A stretch of DNA of 64,000 bases, from the NCBI RefSeq assembly GCF_030012215.1, contig NZ_JASCXX010000006.1:62001-126000 (forward strand). The letters run 5' to 3'. Made by a program: the position numbers and the translations under genes. This DNA comes from Anaerobaca lacustris. GTDB lineage: Bacteria > Planctomycetota > Phycisphaerae > Sedimentisphaerales > Anaerobacaceae. Shown here one piece after another: positions 9,479-17,505 of the stretch (the first letter of the stretch is position 1; each line of letters begins with the position of its first letter). Below the pieces are notes generated by a model. The model was given only the letters and a program-made list of their open reading frames with translations, did no database searches and was not told the DNA's origin.

Positions 9479-9526
9479 GTTTGATCTTCCTCCGCCTCGT
9501 CCCTTCGTTCAATGGTCTTCTTTGCG

Positions 9527-10873
9527 TCACTGCGCTGCAGCCGGCTCGGGCGCCGGCTCCTGGAGCGAATCGACGGACAGGGTTTGCACCGTGTTGGCCG
9601 CATCGGTGATCAGCATGGAGTCGTCCTGCGAGTTGGTGACGAGCACAGCGCCGTCGGCGGTGACAATCGGATAAGCGGGCCAGCCGGCCGTCTGCCAGCG
9701 GCCGATCTGCCGGCCGTCGGCATCGACGACGTACACGCATCCATCGTCGCAGGCGGCGTAGACCAGGCCGTTCGCATCGACCGTCAGCGTGAAGCCGCCG
9801 AGGTCGCCCAATCTGATAGTCCACTTGAGGATGCCACTCGGATCGACCGCTCGCAGATAGGGATCGTCCAGGCTCACGTAGATGGTGCCATCGGGCCCGA
9901 CGACCGGCTCAGACCAGCCGTCGGCATCGGGGTCGAAGTCCATTGCGGTCTTGTCAATGACCGGCGTTTCGAGCAGATCGACCGACCAGCGAATGGTCCC
10001 ATCGTCCGGCTCGATCGCATACAGATGGCTGTCGTAGAGCAATGTCTGATAGATCGTCCCATCGGGACCGACCACCGGCGACGTGAACGGCCAGCCGCCG
10101 GTCTTGGCGCTGTTGGGGTCGTTCGCGTTCTCCGGATACAGCGCAAAGCTGCACGCCCATTTGACGCTGCCGTCGGCCGGGTCCAGGGCGTAGAGAGTCG
10201 GATCGTAGAGACCCGCGATGTAGACCGTGCCGTCGGCGCCGATGGAGGGCGATGCGAAGACGGCGCCTTGGAGATTCGCCGAGGCTTCGGTCTGGAACGA
10301 CCATCGTTTGCCGCCGTCGGCCGTGAAGGCATGGAGTCTCCCGTGGGTCGATCCGAAGTAGACGTTGCCGTTCGACGCGACGGCCGGGGAGGAGTAGATC
10401 TCACCGCCGACGGCATAGGTCCATCCCGCGCGACCGTTTGGGTCGAAGCTGTAGAGTTTCCCGTCCCGTCCGCCGACGAACAGACGCCCATCGGGCCCGA
10501 TGCTCGGGGCGCTGAGCAGGGGTGTGTTGACGTCGGCGGTCCAGAGCGGCGTACCGCCGGCGTCGAGCGCGTAGAGTCTGCCGTCCTCGCAGGCGACGTG
10601 GACCCGGCCGTCATGGCCCACCGTGGCGCTGCCGACGACGGCCCCGCCGATTTCGCGAGTCCATTCGCCGGCCGGCTCGATCAGGCCCTCGTTGGGGCTC
10701 ATGCCGCTTCGTGTGTAGTCGCCCCCGAGCGATGGCCACTGGCCCGCCAGATCGAACTCCGGGTGGGCGGTGTTCGGGTCTGCCAATGCTGTTGGGACGA
10801 TGGGCAGTTGGGTCAGTGTGAAGGTCAGGACCCCTGCGCACGCCAAAAGAACGATCGATGTCTTGGTGTTCAT
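9527..10873 (-). CDS. PQQ-type beta-propeller repeat protein, secreted
   Basis: A 448-residue exported protein. The signal peptide (about 1-31) ends near TALA. The rest is WD/PQQ-like beta-propeller blades, each containing a GxDGxxYVG/A segment and L(Y/H)ALDP/D, e.g. GRVHVACEDGRLYALD, GTVYIAGLYDPTLYALDP and GLVYAACDDGCVYVVD. Blades of this kind resemble BamB and PQQ-dehydrogenases, but dehydrogenase catalytic residues are not evident, so a binding or scaffold role is more likely. The gene heads the pseudopilin-like cluster and has a near-consensus promoter 81-109 bp upstream. Confidence 0.87.
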   Translation of the reverse strand: MNTKTSIVLLACAGVLTFTLTQLPIVPTALADPNTAHPEFDLAGQWPSLGGDYTRSGMSPNEGLIEPAGEWTREIGGAVVGSATVGHDGRVHVACEDGRLYALDAGGTPLWTADVNTPLLSAPSIGPDGRLFVGGRDGKLYSFDPNGRAGWTYAVGGEIYSSPAVASNGNVYFGSTHGRLHAFTADGGKRWSFQTEASANLQGAVFASPSIGADGTVYIAGLYDPTLYALDPADGSVKWACSFALYPENANDPNSAKTGGWPFTSPVVGPDGTIYQTLLYDSHLYAIEPDDGTIRWSVDLLETPVIDKTAMDFDPDADGWSEPVVGPDGTIYVSLDDPYLRAVDPSGILKWTIRLGDLGGFTLTVDANGLVYAACDDGCVYVVDADGRQIGRWQTAGWPAYPIVTADGAVLVTNSQDDSMLITDAANTVQTLSVDSLQEPAPEPAAAQ

Positions 10874-10953
10874 GGTATGCTCCTCTTTCTCGCACCAGAA
10901 TCTCAGCCGCCTCTCCGGGCGCCTCCTTTCGCCGCAGAGCCGCTAACGATATG

Positions 10954-10982
10954 ATTATAGGGCCACAGGGCGCCGCCGTCAA
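10954..10982 (-). promoter_or_regulatory. Sigma70-type promoter of the beta-propeller/pseudopilin operon
   Basis: On the minus strand TTGACG (10982-10977), a 17-bp spacer and a perfect TATAAT (10959-10954) lie upstream of the gene starting at 10873. Expected transcript start is near 10947, giving a leader of about 74 nt. Confidence 0.75.
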
Positions 10983-11331
10983 GACTCCCGTCCCCTCGTG
11001 GGTTGCTCCGTCGGTCCCGATCCCGATGCACGTCGAGGTGGAATCTGTATCCTTATGACACGGATGGAGTCCGGCGATTACAACTTTCTTCTGGGTTTTT
11101 TCGCTGTCCGATAAGAAATCCGGTCACAGGTAGGGCCGTGCCGTCCCGCTGGGACGGCGGGAGTCTGTATTCTCCACTTTACCCTTGACGAGGCGCCCGA
11201 AATCCATTCTACTTACCATCGCTGTGGCCAGGGATGGACCCATCTGCCGCACGACGCGAGGTCCTACCACCCACACCTGACTTTCACGGGATGACACGTT
11301 AGGGATTCTTGATAATGGAAAGGATTGGGCA
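10983..11331. other. Intergenic region between divergent genes, with a hairpin
   Basis: No coding sequence is recognised in this gap. GCCGTCCC-GCT-GGGACGGC (11140-11158) forms an 8-bp stem without a U-tract. The promoter of the OmpA-like lipoprotein lies at 11185-11213. The rest shows nothing I can assign. Confidence 0.5.
11185..11213 (+). promoter_or_regulatory. Candidate promoter of the OmpA-like lipoprotein gene
   Basis: TTGACG (11185-11190), a 17-bp spacer and TCTACT (11208-11213) match the sigma70 pattern at 5 and 4 of 6 positions. The transcript would have a leader of about 110 nt. Confidence 0.45.
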
Positions 11332-12111
11332 ATGCGGAGTGTGAAGCTTTCGAGCATTTTCGTGGTGCTGGTTCTGTCGGTTGGGATGATGTTCGTCGGG
11401 GGGTGCGGGGGAACGGGCGACCTGAGACTTCAGAACGAGACCCAGCGCAAGCGGATCGCCGAGTTGGAGAGCGAGCTGCAGGCCAACCGCCTGGAGCTGG
11501 ATCGGCTTCGACGGCAACTGTCGGCCATCGAGCAAACGGGCGGGGTCGAGGTCGATGCGCTTCGCCAGAAGATCGCGGCGCTGGAGGAGGACCTGGCCAG
11601 GAAAGAGGAGCTGATCAAGAGCATGCAGGAGCGCCTGATGGGGGTCTCGGTGCTGCCGGTCGAACTCAACACGGCTTTGGAAGACTTCGCGGCCCAGAAC
11701 GATATGGTCGAGTACGACCCGGATCGGGGTCTGGTGAAATTCAAGAGCGATCTGCTGTTCGAACTGGGCAGCGACAAGGTGACCACCAGCGCCGCCGAGA
11801 CCGTTCGGACGCTGTGCACCATCCTCAACACGAGCGAGGCCAGGCAGTTCGATATCATCGTCGCCGGGCACACGGATGACGTTCCGATTCGTCGGCCGGA
11901 CACCTTGGCGGCCCATCCGACCAACCGCCATCTTTCCTCGCACCGCGCCATCTCGGTGGTCAGGGTGCTCGAAGGTTGCGGGCTGGACGCCAAGCGGATG
12001 AGCACACGCGGCTTCGGCGAGTATCGGCCCGTCGCGCCGAACGCGCCGGGCAATAAGGGCAACACCCAGAACCGCCGCGTCGAGATCTTCATCGTCCCCA
12101 GTGGATTGTAG
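11332..12111 (+). CDS. OmpA/MotB-domain lipoprotein with coiled coil
   Basis: A 259-residue lipoprotein. The signal has lipobox FVGGC (Cys about 25). A long heptad coiled coil follows (about 32-105), then an OmpA-like peptidoglycan-binding domain (about 125-255) with FKSDLLFELGSDKVT, VAGHTDDVPI, LSSHRAISVVRVL and NRRVEIFI, the standard OmpA-C signatures. It probably links the outer membrane to peptidoglycan, like Pal or planctomycete MotB-like lipoproteins. It is a single gene, closed by a strong terminator. Confidence 0.92.
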   Translation: MRSVKLSSIFVVLVLSVGMMFVGGCGGTGDLRLQNETQRKRIAELESELQANRLELDRLRRQLSAIEQTGGVEVDALRQKIAALEEDLARKEELIKSMQERLMGVSVLPVELNTALEDFAAQNDMVEYDPDRGLVKFKSDLLFELGSDKVTTSAAETVRTLCTILNTSEARQFDIIVAGHTDDVPIRRPDTLAAHPTNRHLSSHRAISVVRVLEGCGLDAKRMSTRGFGEYRPVAPNAPGNKGNTQNRRVEIFIVPSGL

Positions 12112-12150
12112 CTGACAGGAGAGCGGCGCGCGCGTCGCCCCTACGTGATG

Positions 12151-12190
12151 AATAGGTCCTGTGGGTCTCATGCGACCCGCAGGACCTATT
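12151..12190. terminator. Bidirectional terminator hairpin between convergent genes
   Basis: A 17-bp stem (12151-12167 paired with 12174-12190, one mismatch) with loop TCATGC separates the OmpA-like gene from the zinc-ribbon gene. It is followed by CGTTTTCT on the plus strand, and it overlaps the stop codon of the minus-strand gene. Confidence 0.8.
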
Positions 12191-13094
12191 CGTTTTCTCG
12201 CTCCATCGCACCCTCGCCTTTTCCGAACGCATCCGTGATCGCGTGATGCAGGCTCATCGTGTAACCGACGCAGATCGAGTAGGCGATGGCCCAGTGCAGT
12301 TCGAAGAGATGAAGGCACACCCCCAGTAGCACCGTCGTCGCAACCAGTGTGACAACCACCTGCCAGAACCGGACGGACGTATCGACGATCACTTCCGTGT
12401 CGAGCAGACCCGCGCGAAACAGCAGCAGCGGAACCGCCGCGTTGAGGATGTTCCACGCGGGGAACACCATCAGCCAGCTTCGCGTCGTTGTGAGCATGAC
12501 ATACCCGGCGTAGATGCCCGTGCCCGCCGTGACCACCACCGCGAAGCACAGCATCAGCCACTTGACCTCTTCGGGTTTGGGTTTCGGATAGAAGACACCC
12601 AGCAGCGACAGGACCATGCCGAGGCCCGCCAGAGGGACCAGGATGGCGAAGTGCTCGGCAAGGGACCACACGACCCTCGCCAGAGGTTCGCCCAATTCCT
12701 CCGAGATCGGTACGGCCAACGCCAACGGGTGGCGAGGCACCTTGGGCTCGAGAAGCAGCAGGAGGACGAATGCGGAACTCAGTGCGAACAGCGTCAGGCT
12801 GTCATAGCGCGGCAGCAGGGGAGACAGCGCGCGCGTCATCGCCTGCCGCTTCTCCTCATGCCCGGTCGTTGCCCTGTGCTTGCGCAGCTCCCTGGCGATC
12901 TGACGATCGCTCAGGCCCCGCCAGTCGGGGGTGTCGGTCGATACGCTGTCACGCAGCGCCTTCTCGTCCTTGGCCCTCGATGGCGTCCTGACGTGGACTA
13001 TGTGCCCGCACGCCGGACACGGGATCCGTGTCCCGGCCAGCCGGTCCTTCGCCCAAATCCTCCTGCCGCAATACATGCACGCAAATCGAATCAT
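12186..13094 (-). CDS. Zinc-ribbon membrane protein of unknown function
   Basis: A 302-residue protein. The N-terminus carries two CxxC knuckles (FACMYCGRR and IPCPACGHIVHV), a zinc ribbon often found in planctomycete membrane proteins. A charged linker follows, then about six hydrophobic segments in pairs (starting near 103, 147, 180, 215, 240 and 265). No enzymatic motif is seen. I chose ATG 13094 because GGTGA lies 7 bases upstream; an in-frame ATG at 13118 would add eight residues. The stop codon lies inside the shared terminator stem. Confidence 0.8.
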   Translation of the reverse strand: MIRFACMYCGRRIWAKDRLAGTRIPCPACGHIVHVRTPSRAKDEKALRDSVSTDTPDWRGLSDRQIARELRKHRATTGHEEKRQAMTRALSPLLPRYDSLTLFALSSAFVLLLLLEPKVPRHPLALAVPISEELGEPLARVVWSLAEHFAILVPLAGLGMVLSLLGVFYPKPKPEEVKWLMLCFAVVVTAGTGIYAGYVMLTTTRSWLMVFPAWNILNAAVPLLLFRAGLLDTEVIVDTSVRFWQVVVTLVATTVLLGVCLHLFELHWAIAYSICVGYTMSLHHAITDAFGKGEGAMERENE

Positions 13095-13167
13095 TGTCGC
13101 ATCACCGCTACGAATCATCCCTCTATCGGCATTCCTTCACCAGCATATCCTATCCGAGATGCCGCCC

Positions 13168-15267
13168 TCAATAGAAGGCGAGGTAACGCTCGTCGATACT
13201 GGCGACACTCCGGTTCTTGGCGTCGAAGATGACTCTCTTTGGGCTGGGACTTCCATCAGATTCCCACCTGAATCTCTCCTCATCGGGTGTTTCCGGGTAT
13301 GTCGTGATGAACATATTACAGAGTAGGTAGCTTCTGCCGTCGTAAATGAAGCCAATGTACTCACGGCAGTAGCAGCGAAGGTTGGCCAGGAGATGCTCGC
13401 GGTTGACCGACGTTCGGGTCCTGATGGCTGTATTCTCTGTAAGATGCGACTTCAGGACAGCGTCGAGGCCCTCGATGTCCGTCTGTGCGGGGATCCACAC
13501 ATCGTCGTACTCGCTCGGCGACAGAATCTGCCCGATAGCCGAAGGGTTGCGGATGATGGCCGTGTAGGGCCTTCGTTCGGCCAGCGACGGATCGTTGGCA
13601 TCGCCGCCCAGCAACGCGACGATGTCGGCGAACCCTCTCTCCCATGCGTAGAATAACGCGGAGTTGCCTTGCGTGTCCTCGGCATCCACATCGGCGCCGT
13701 TGGCTATCAGGAGCGCTACTGTTGCCGTATGGCCACAGCGAGCGGCGATTTGCAGCGATGTCTGGCCGCGACCCTGGTGGTTCTCTGCGACTGCGTTGAC
13801 ATCGGCACCGTGGGAGATCAGCACTTCTGCAACCTGCGCAAAGCCAAGATACGCCGCATCGTGCAGGGCTGTCTGCCCTGTATTCCCTTGCGCTGTGAGG
13901 TCCGCGCCGGCGCCAACGAGGAATTCGACGACATCTGTGTGTCCTCCCTGGACGGCCCGATGCAGCGGCGTGTCTGCGCGAGCCTCGCTCGGTCGGGGCG
14001 GAGCTTTCCGATAAACGGCCCAAAGTTCTGCGAGCATCGACGGGTCTACCTGCTCCCGACGCACATCGATATCTACGCCGCTGGCGAGGAGTTCCTTGAC
14101 CTTATCCCGACGTCCGATGTAAGCGGCCAGGTGCAGGTCGATAGCAGCCCCTCGGGCGATGAGGAGATCGACAACTTCTTTGTCCCCATGAAAGACGGCC
14201 TTCCGTAGCGGGGTCTCTCCAAGCCGGTCTTCTGTGTTGAGACCGGCGCCATGGTCCGCGAGCACCTTCGCTACCTCGACGTGCTCGATCGCGTAGTGCA
14301 GTGGAGTGCGTTTGTCGTTGTCGGTCGCATTGACTTCCGCGCCGTTGGCGATCAACAGTTCCGCGACTTCCTTCCGCCCTTGCCCGGCGGCATAATGCAG
14401 GGGGATGCGCTGGAGGTCGTCGCGGAGGTTGACGTCGGCGCCGGCTTTCATCAGGCGTTTTGCAGCGGCCATGTCGCCGAGATATGCCGCGAGGTGAATG
14501 GTCAGATCGGCGCCTGCCGCTGCCAAGGCTGCAACGACACGCTTCTGGTTCTTCTGCATGGCGCGGACCGCAGGGCTCCGGCCGAGCCGGTCTTTGGCGT
14601 CCACATCAGCACCGCTGTCGAGTAGAAGCTGCACCAGATGTCTGTGGTCGCACTCGATGGCGGCGTGCAACGGGTTCTGGAATTTCTCGCCACCCGGTAC
14701 GAGCGTTATCCCCCATGCATCGACGTCTGCGCCTTCGGCGATCAGGTGCTGGGCGATATCATGGTGTCCTTGCCGTGCCGCCCGGAGCAGAGGTGTGTCT
14801 CCGGTCTGGGTCGCAGCGTCGACTTCGGCGCCTCGACGGACCAGCAGCCGCACGATCTCCGTGTCACCAAGCTCAGAGGCCGTATGCAACGGCGTCTCAC
14901 CGTCGTGGCTTTGGGTGTGGACCTGGGCGCCTCTGCCGATCAGCAGTCTGGCCACATCGGAAGTGCGCGACCGAAGCGCGGTGTGCAGAGGGGTGAACCC
15001 CGAGCGGTCCTGCGCGTTGATGTCGGCGCCGTGAGTGAGAAGCAACTCAACGACTTCCCTGTTGCCCAATGCGTTGAACAGGACCGTCTTGCCCGTTGCG
15101 TCCCTCGCAGTGAGGTCGGCTCCCCTTGCGATCAGTGACTTGACCTCCGCGGCATTGCCCCGTCCAGCGGCTTGGCGCAGGGCCTCCGCTCTGTCTTCCG
15201 GAGGTCTTCCGCATCCGACCAGAGCAAACATCGTCAGGGCCGCGCACGACAACCCGGTTCGTCCCAT
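13168..15267 (-). CDS. Ankyrin-repeat lipoprotein with a unique C-terminal domain
   Basis: A 699-residue lipoprotein with lipobox ALVGC. About 15 ankyrin repeats follow (about 25-560; recurrent TPLHxAxxxGHxxxVxLLxxxGADV). One stretch reads SMLAELWAVYRKAPPRPSEAR, a break in the repeat pattern near 385-405. The last 135 residues, from ERRPYTAIIRNP to the end, are not ankyrin and I do not recognise them. ATG 15267 is used because GGAGG lies 9 bases before it; longer in-frame starts lack a ribosome site. A possible -10 TAGAAT lies at 15359-15354. It probably presents a protein-binding surface at the outer membrane or in the periplasm. Confidence 0.88.
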   Translation of the reverse strand: MGRTGLSCAALTMFALVGCGRPPEDRAEALRQAAGRGNAAEVKSLIARGADLTARDATGKTVLFNALGNREVVELLLTHGADINAQDRSGFTPLHTALRSRTSDVARLLIGRGAQVHTQSHDGETPLHTASELGDTEIVRLLVRRGAEVDAATQTGDTPLLRAARQGHHDIAQHLIAEGADVDAWGITLVPGGEKFQNPLHAAIECDHRHLVQLLLDSGADVDAKDRLGRSPAVRAMQKNQKRVVAALAAAGADLTIHLAAYLGDMAAAKRLMKAGADVNLRDDLQRIPLHYAAGQGRKEVAELLIANGAEVNATDNDKRTPLHYAIEHVEVAKVLADHGAGLNTEDRLGETPLRKAVFHGDKEVVDLLIARGAAIDLHLAAYIGRRDKVKELLASGVDIDVRREQVDPSMLAELWAVYRKAPPRPSEARADTPLHRAVQGGHTDVVEFLVGAGADLTAQGNTGQTALHDAAYLGFAQVAEVLISHGADVNAVAENHQGRGQTSLQIAARCGHTATVALLIANGADVDAEDTQGNSALFYAWERGFADIVALLGGDANDPSLAERRPYTAIIRNPSAIGQILSPSEYDDVWIPAQTDIEGLDAVLKSHLTENTAIRTRTSVNREHLLANLRCYCREYIGFIYDGRSYLLCNMFITTYPETPDEERFRWESDGSPSPKRVIFDAKNRSVASIDERYLAFY

Positions 15268-15436
15268 TCCGCACATCCTCCCACGCGAATACCATGCAGC
15301 GGTCTTCTCCCTCCCGATGGCCCACATCTGGGGCGACCGGAAGCAGCAACTCCATTCTACCAAGGCATCGCCCCGGCAGGAAGTCACGACTTCATCGGCA
15401 TTTCTTGGCAGATTGCAGCATCCGGGCGGAGCGGCT

Positions 15437-16894
15437 TCAGGGCAGGTGGGGCTGGATGGTTTGGGCGACCTGTTGGGCCTGGGCGCGGATTCCGTCGGCG
15501 TTGAAATGGACGCCGTCGGGGCTGTAGTATTCGGGGCGGTCGATCACGAGCGCGAACAGGTCGTTCACGGGCAGCCCGAGCGGCTCGACGAATTCGGCGG
15601 CGATGGCGTTTCGCTGCCGGACGCGGTCGGTGGTCTCCGACAGTTCGCCCAGGGCTTCGCGATGGCGTACGGGTGTGGTGGCTGTCCAGATGAGTTTGGC
15701 GCCACGGCCGTGTTGCTGCAACGCATCGAGCAGTCGCGGGAAGGCGGCCTTGTACTGGTCTTCGGTGTATCCCCAGCCGTGAAGACCGTTGTTGAAGTGA
15801 ATCACGTCGAATTGATACTGCGCCAGGACCAGCGTCAGCTCTTCGAAGAAGACGGGATCGCAGATGCAGCGGCTCGTTGTCAGCCGGGCGCAGTCGGCCT
15901 GGCCTTCGAGCGCCTGTTCAACACCTCTGAAATAGCCGCGTACGATCGAGTCGCCGATCAGCAAGACACGCGGCAGGTCAGTGTGCTCTGCGTTGGTGAT
16001 CCAGATGTCACACCATTCGATGCGCTCGCGGATCAGCGGCGTGCTGGTGTGGCTGAGGATGAACTGCACGATGGGGGTCGGGTCTTGCAGGCTGTGCGGA
16101 TGATGTCCGACGCCCGGCTTGTGAATGACCTGGATCGAGCCGCCGAGGGCCTTGTACCGCTTTTCGAGAATCGTGGTGTTCTCGGCCACCGGCACGACCT
16201 CGTCGGCGTCGCCCACGACGTGCAGCAGGGGGACGCCGGCCCTGGCCAGGGGTTCGAGATGGTCGATCGGATTGCACCGGGCCGTCAGGGCCTGCTCTTC
16301 GGTCATGCCATAGGCTTCGAGGCACTGCGCCCAGTCGGCGGCGTTGCCCGGTCCGGCTCCTTTGCCGCCGGGCCAGCTCTTGATATCGCAGACGGGGGCG
16401 TCGGCGTAGATGCAGGCGACCTTGTCGGGGTTCTTCGCCGCCCAGTTGTAGACGATCAGTCCGCCCCGGCTCATGCCCTCCAGGGCGGGCCTCGCTGCGA
16501 AGCCGTGCACCCGCGTCAGATAGGCGTAGAACCGGTCCCAGACGGCCACCGCCTTGGGCGAGCCGAACAAGCCGGCCACGTCGGTGTACGCGACGTGAAA
16601 TCCCTTCTCCAGCAGGGCGATATCGGTCTGCGGCTCGTGGCCGAAGAAGCGAGCCCGCCAGATCCACGGCTTGCCCGGCGCGACCGTCTTGGGCGCGACG
16701 ACGATGCACTCACGCCCGGCGTATGTGAAGTCGTAGCGATCGAAGGAATGGAACGACGATCTCTGTCCTGTGAAAGGCGGGGCTTCCACCGCCTCGATGT
16801 CGGCCCAGAGTGACGAGGCCAGGAGGATGGTCATCAGCGCGATGCTGAGTCTGCCGGCGAATGGATGCGAGTGTGTCGCTGTCTCTGTCGTCAC
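15437..16894 (-). CDS. Fusion of alpha/beta hydrolase and SGNH/GDSL hydrolase, secreted
   Basis: A 485-residue exported protein starting with GTG (AGGAG 9 bases upstream). After a signal peptide (about 14-32), residues about 50-290 form an alpha/beta hydrolase with nucleophile elbow GMSRGG, acid in GDADEVVP and histidine in GVGHHPHS. Residues about 310-485 form an SGNH hydrolase with block I LLIGDSIVRGY, block III FNNGLHGWG and block V DGVHFN. Both catalytic modules look intact. Two esterase modules suggest removal of acetyl or other acyl groups from polysaccharides; the substrate is unknown. It is 27 bp after the lipocalin gene and probably co-transcribed. Confidence 0.88.
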   Translation of the reverse strand: MTTETATHSHPFAGRLSIALMTILLASSLWADIEAVEAPPFTGQRSSFHSFDRYDFTYAGRECIVVAPKTVAPGKPWIWRARFFGHEPQTDIALLEKGFHVAYTDVAGLFGSPKAVAVWDRFYAYLTRVHGFAARPALEGMSRGGLIVYNWAAKNPDKVACIYADAPVCDIKSWPGGKGAGPGNAADWAQCLEAYGMTEEQALTARCNPIDHLEPLARAGVPLLHVVGDADEVVPVAENTTILEKRYKALGGSIQVIHKPGVGHHPHSLQDPTPIVQFILSHTSTPLIRERIEWCDIWITNAEHTDLPRVLLIGDSIVRGYFRGVEQALEGQADCARLTTSRCICDPVFFEELTLVLAQYQFDVIHFNNGLHGWGYTEDQYKAAFPRLLDALQQHGRGAKLIWTATTPVRHREALGELSETTDRVRQRNAIAAEFVEPLGLPVNDLFALVIDRPEYYSPDGVHFNADGIRAQAQQVAQTIQPHLP

Positions 16895-16921
16895 GGTATG
16901 GTTCTCCTGGCGGGAATGCGT

Positions 16922-17473
16922 TCAGCGGTCGGATTGGTCGTGCTCGACCCGAATCAGTGCGTCCGTGTCGAATCCCAGGTCTTTGGCCTGGGCCACGAGT
17001 TCGGCCATGACCGCCGGATCGAGCGATGTGTCACGGGCGAGGATCCACAGGTACGACCGGCTGGGCCCGCAGACCAGGGCGTAGGAGTACTGGTCCCGAT
17101 CCACGTCGATGACGACGTAACTGCCGTAAAAGGGCCCGAAGAATGACACCTTGAGATGCCCGATTGTCGGCTCATCGACGAAGTAGGCCTTGCCTTCGGC
17201 CTGTTTCCACCGGCCGTTCTTCCTGTCGTAACCTCTGTTGACCACGCCGACGCCACCGTCCTTGCGTATCGTGTACATGGCCGAGACGTTGCTCAGACCT
17301 CGCTCGAAGCTGTGATCCAGACGAGCGATCTCATACCAGACGCCGAGATAGCGATGGAGCTCGAAATCCCGGATGGGCTCGACGCCCGAGGGCGCGCCGG
17401 CACAGCCGACCAGGACGACGCAGGCCAACAGTGGAAGCCATCGGACGGCCCTTCGGAATCCATGCGCTCTCAT
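16922..17473 (-). CDS. blc: Bacterial lipocalin (Blc-like) lipoprotein
   Basis: A 183-residue lipocalin. Lipobox VLVGC is followed by the lipocalin signature YLGVWYEIARLDHSFERGLSNV, then YDRKNGRWKQAEGKAYF and FFGPFYGSYVVIDVD, typical of Blc. Blc-type proteins bind fatty acids or lysophospholipids at the outer membrane. ATG 17473 has GAGGA 8 bases upstream; a much longer open frame upstream is the shadow of the channel gene. It begins 32 bp after the channel gene ends. Confidence 0.92.
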   Translation of the reverse strand: MRAHGFRRAVRWLPLLACVVLVGCAGAPSGVEPIRDFELHRYLGVWYEIARLDHSFERGLSNVSAMYTIRKDGGVGVVNRGYDRKNGRWKQAEGKAYFVDEPTIGHLKVSFFGPFYGSYVVIDVDRDQYSYALVCGPSRSYLWILARDTSLDPAVMAELVAQAKDLGFDTDALIRVEHDQSDR

Positions 17474-17505
17474 TGCTCTGTCCTCGCTCTTTGTCGGCGA
17501 TGCGT

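Noticed and set aside
9512-10954. A 480-residue plus-strand frame over the beta-propeller gene
   Set aside because: The opposite strand has a signal peptide, propeller blades and a consensus promoter; the plus frame is Val/Asp/Gly-rich shadow sequence.
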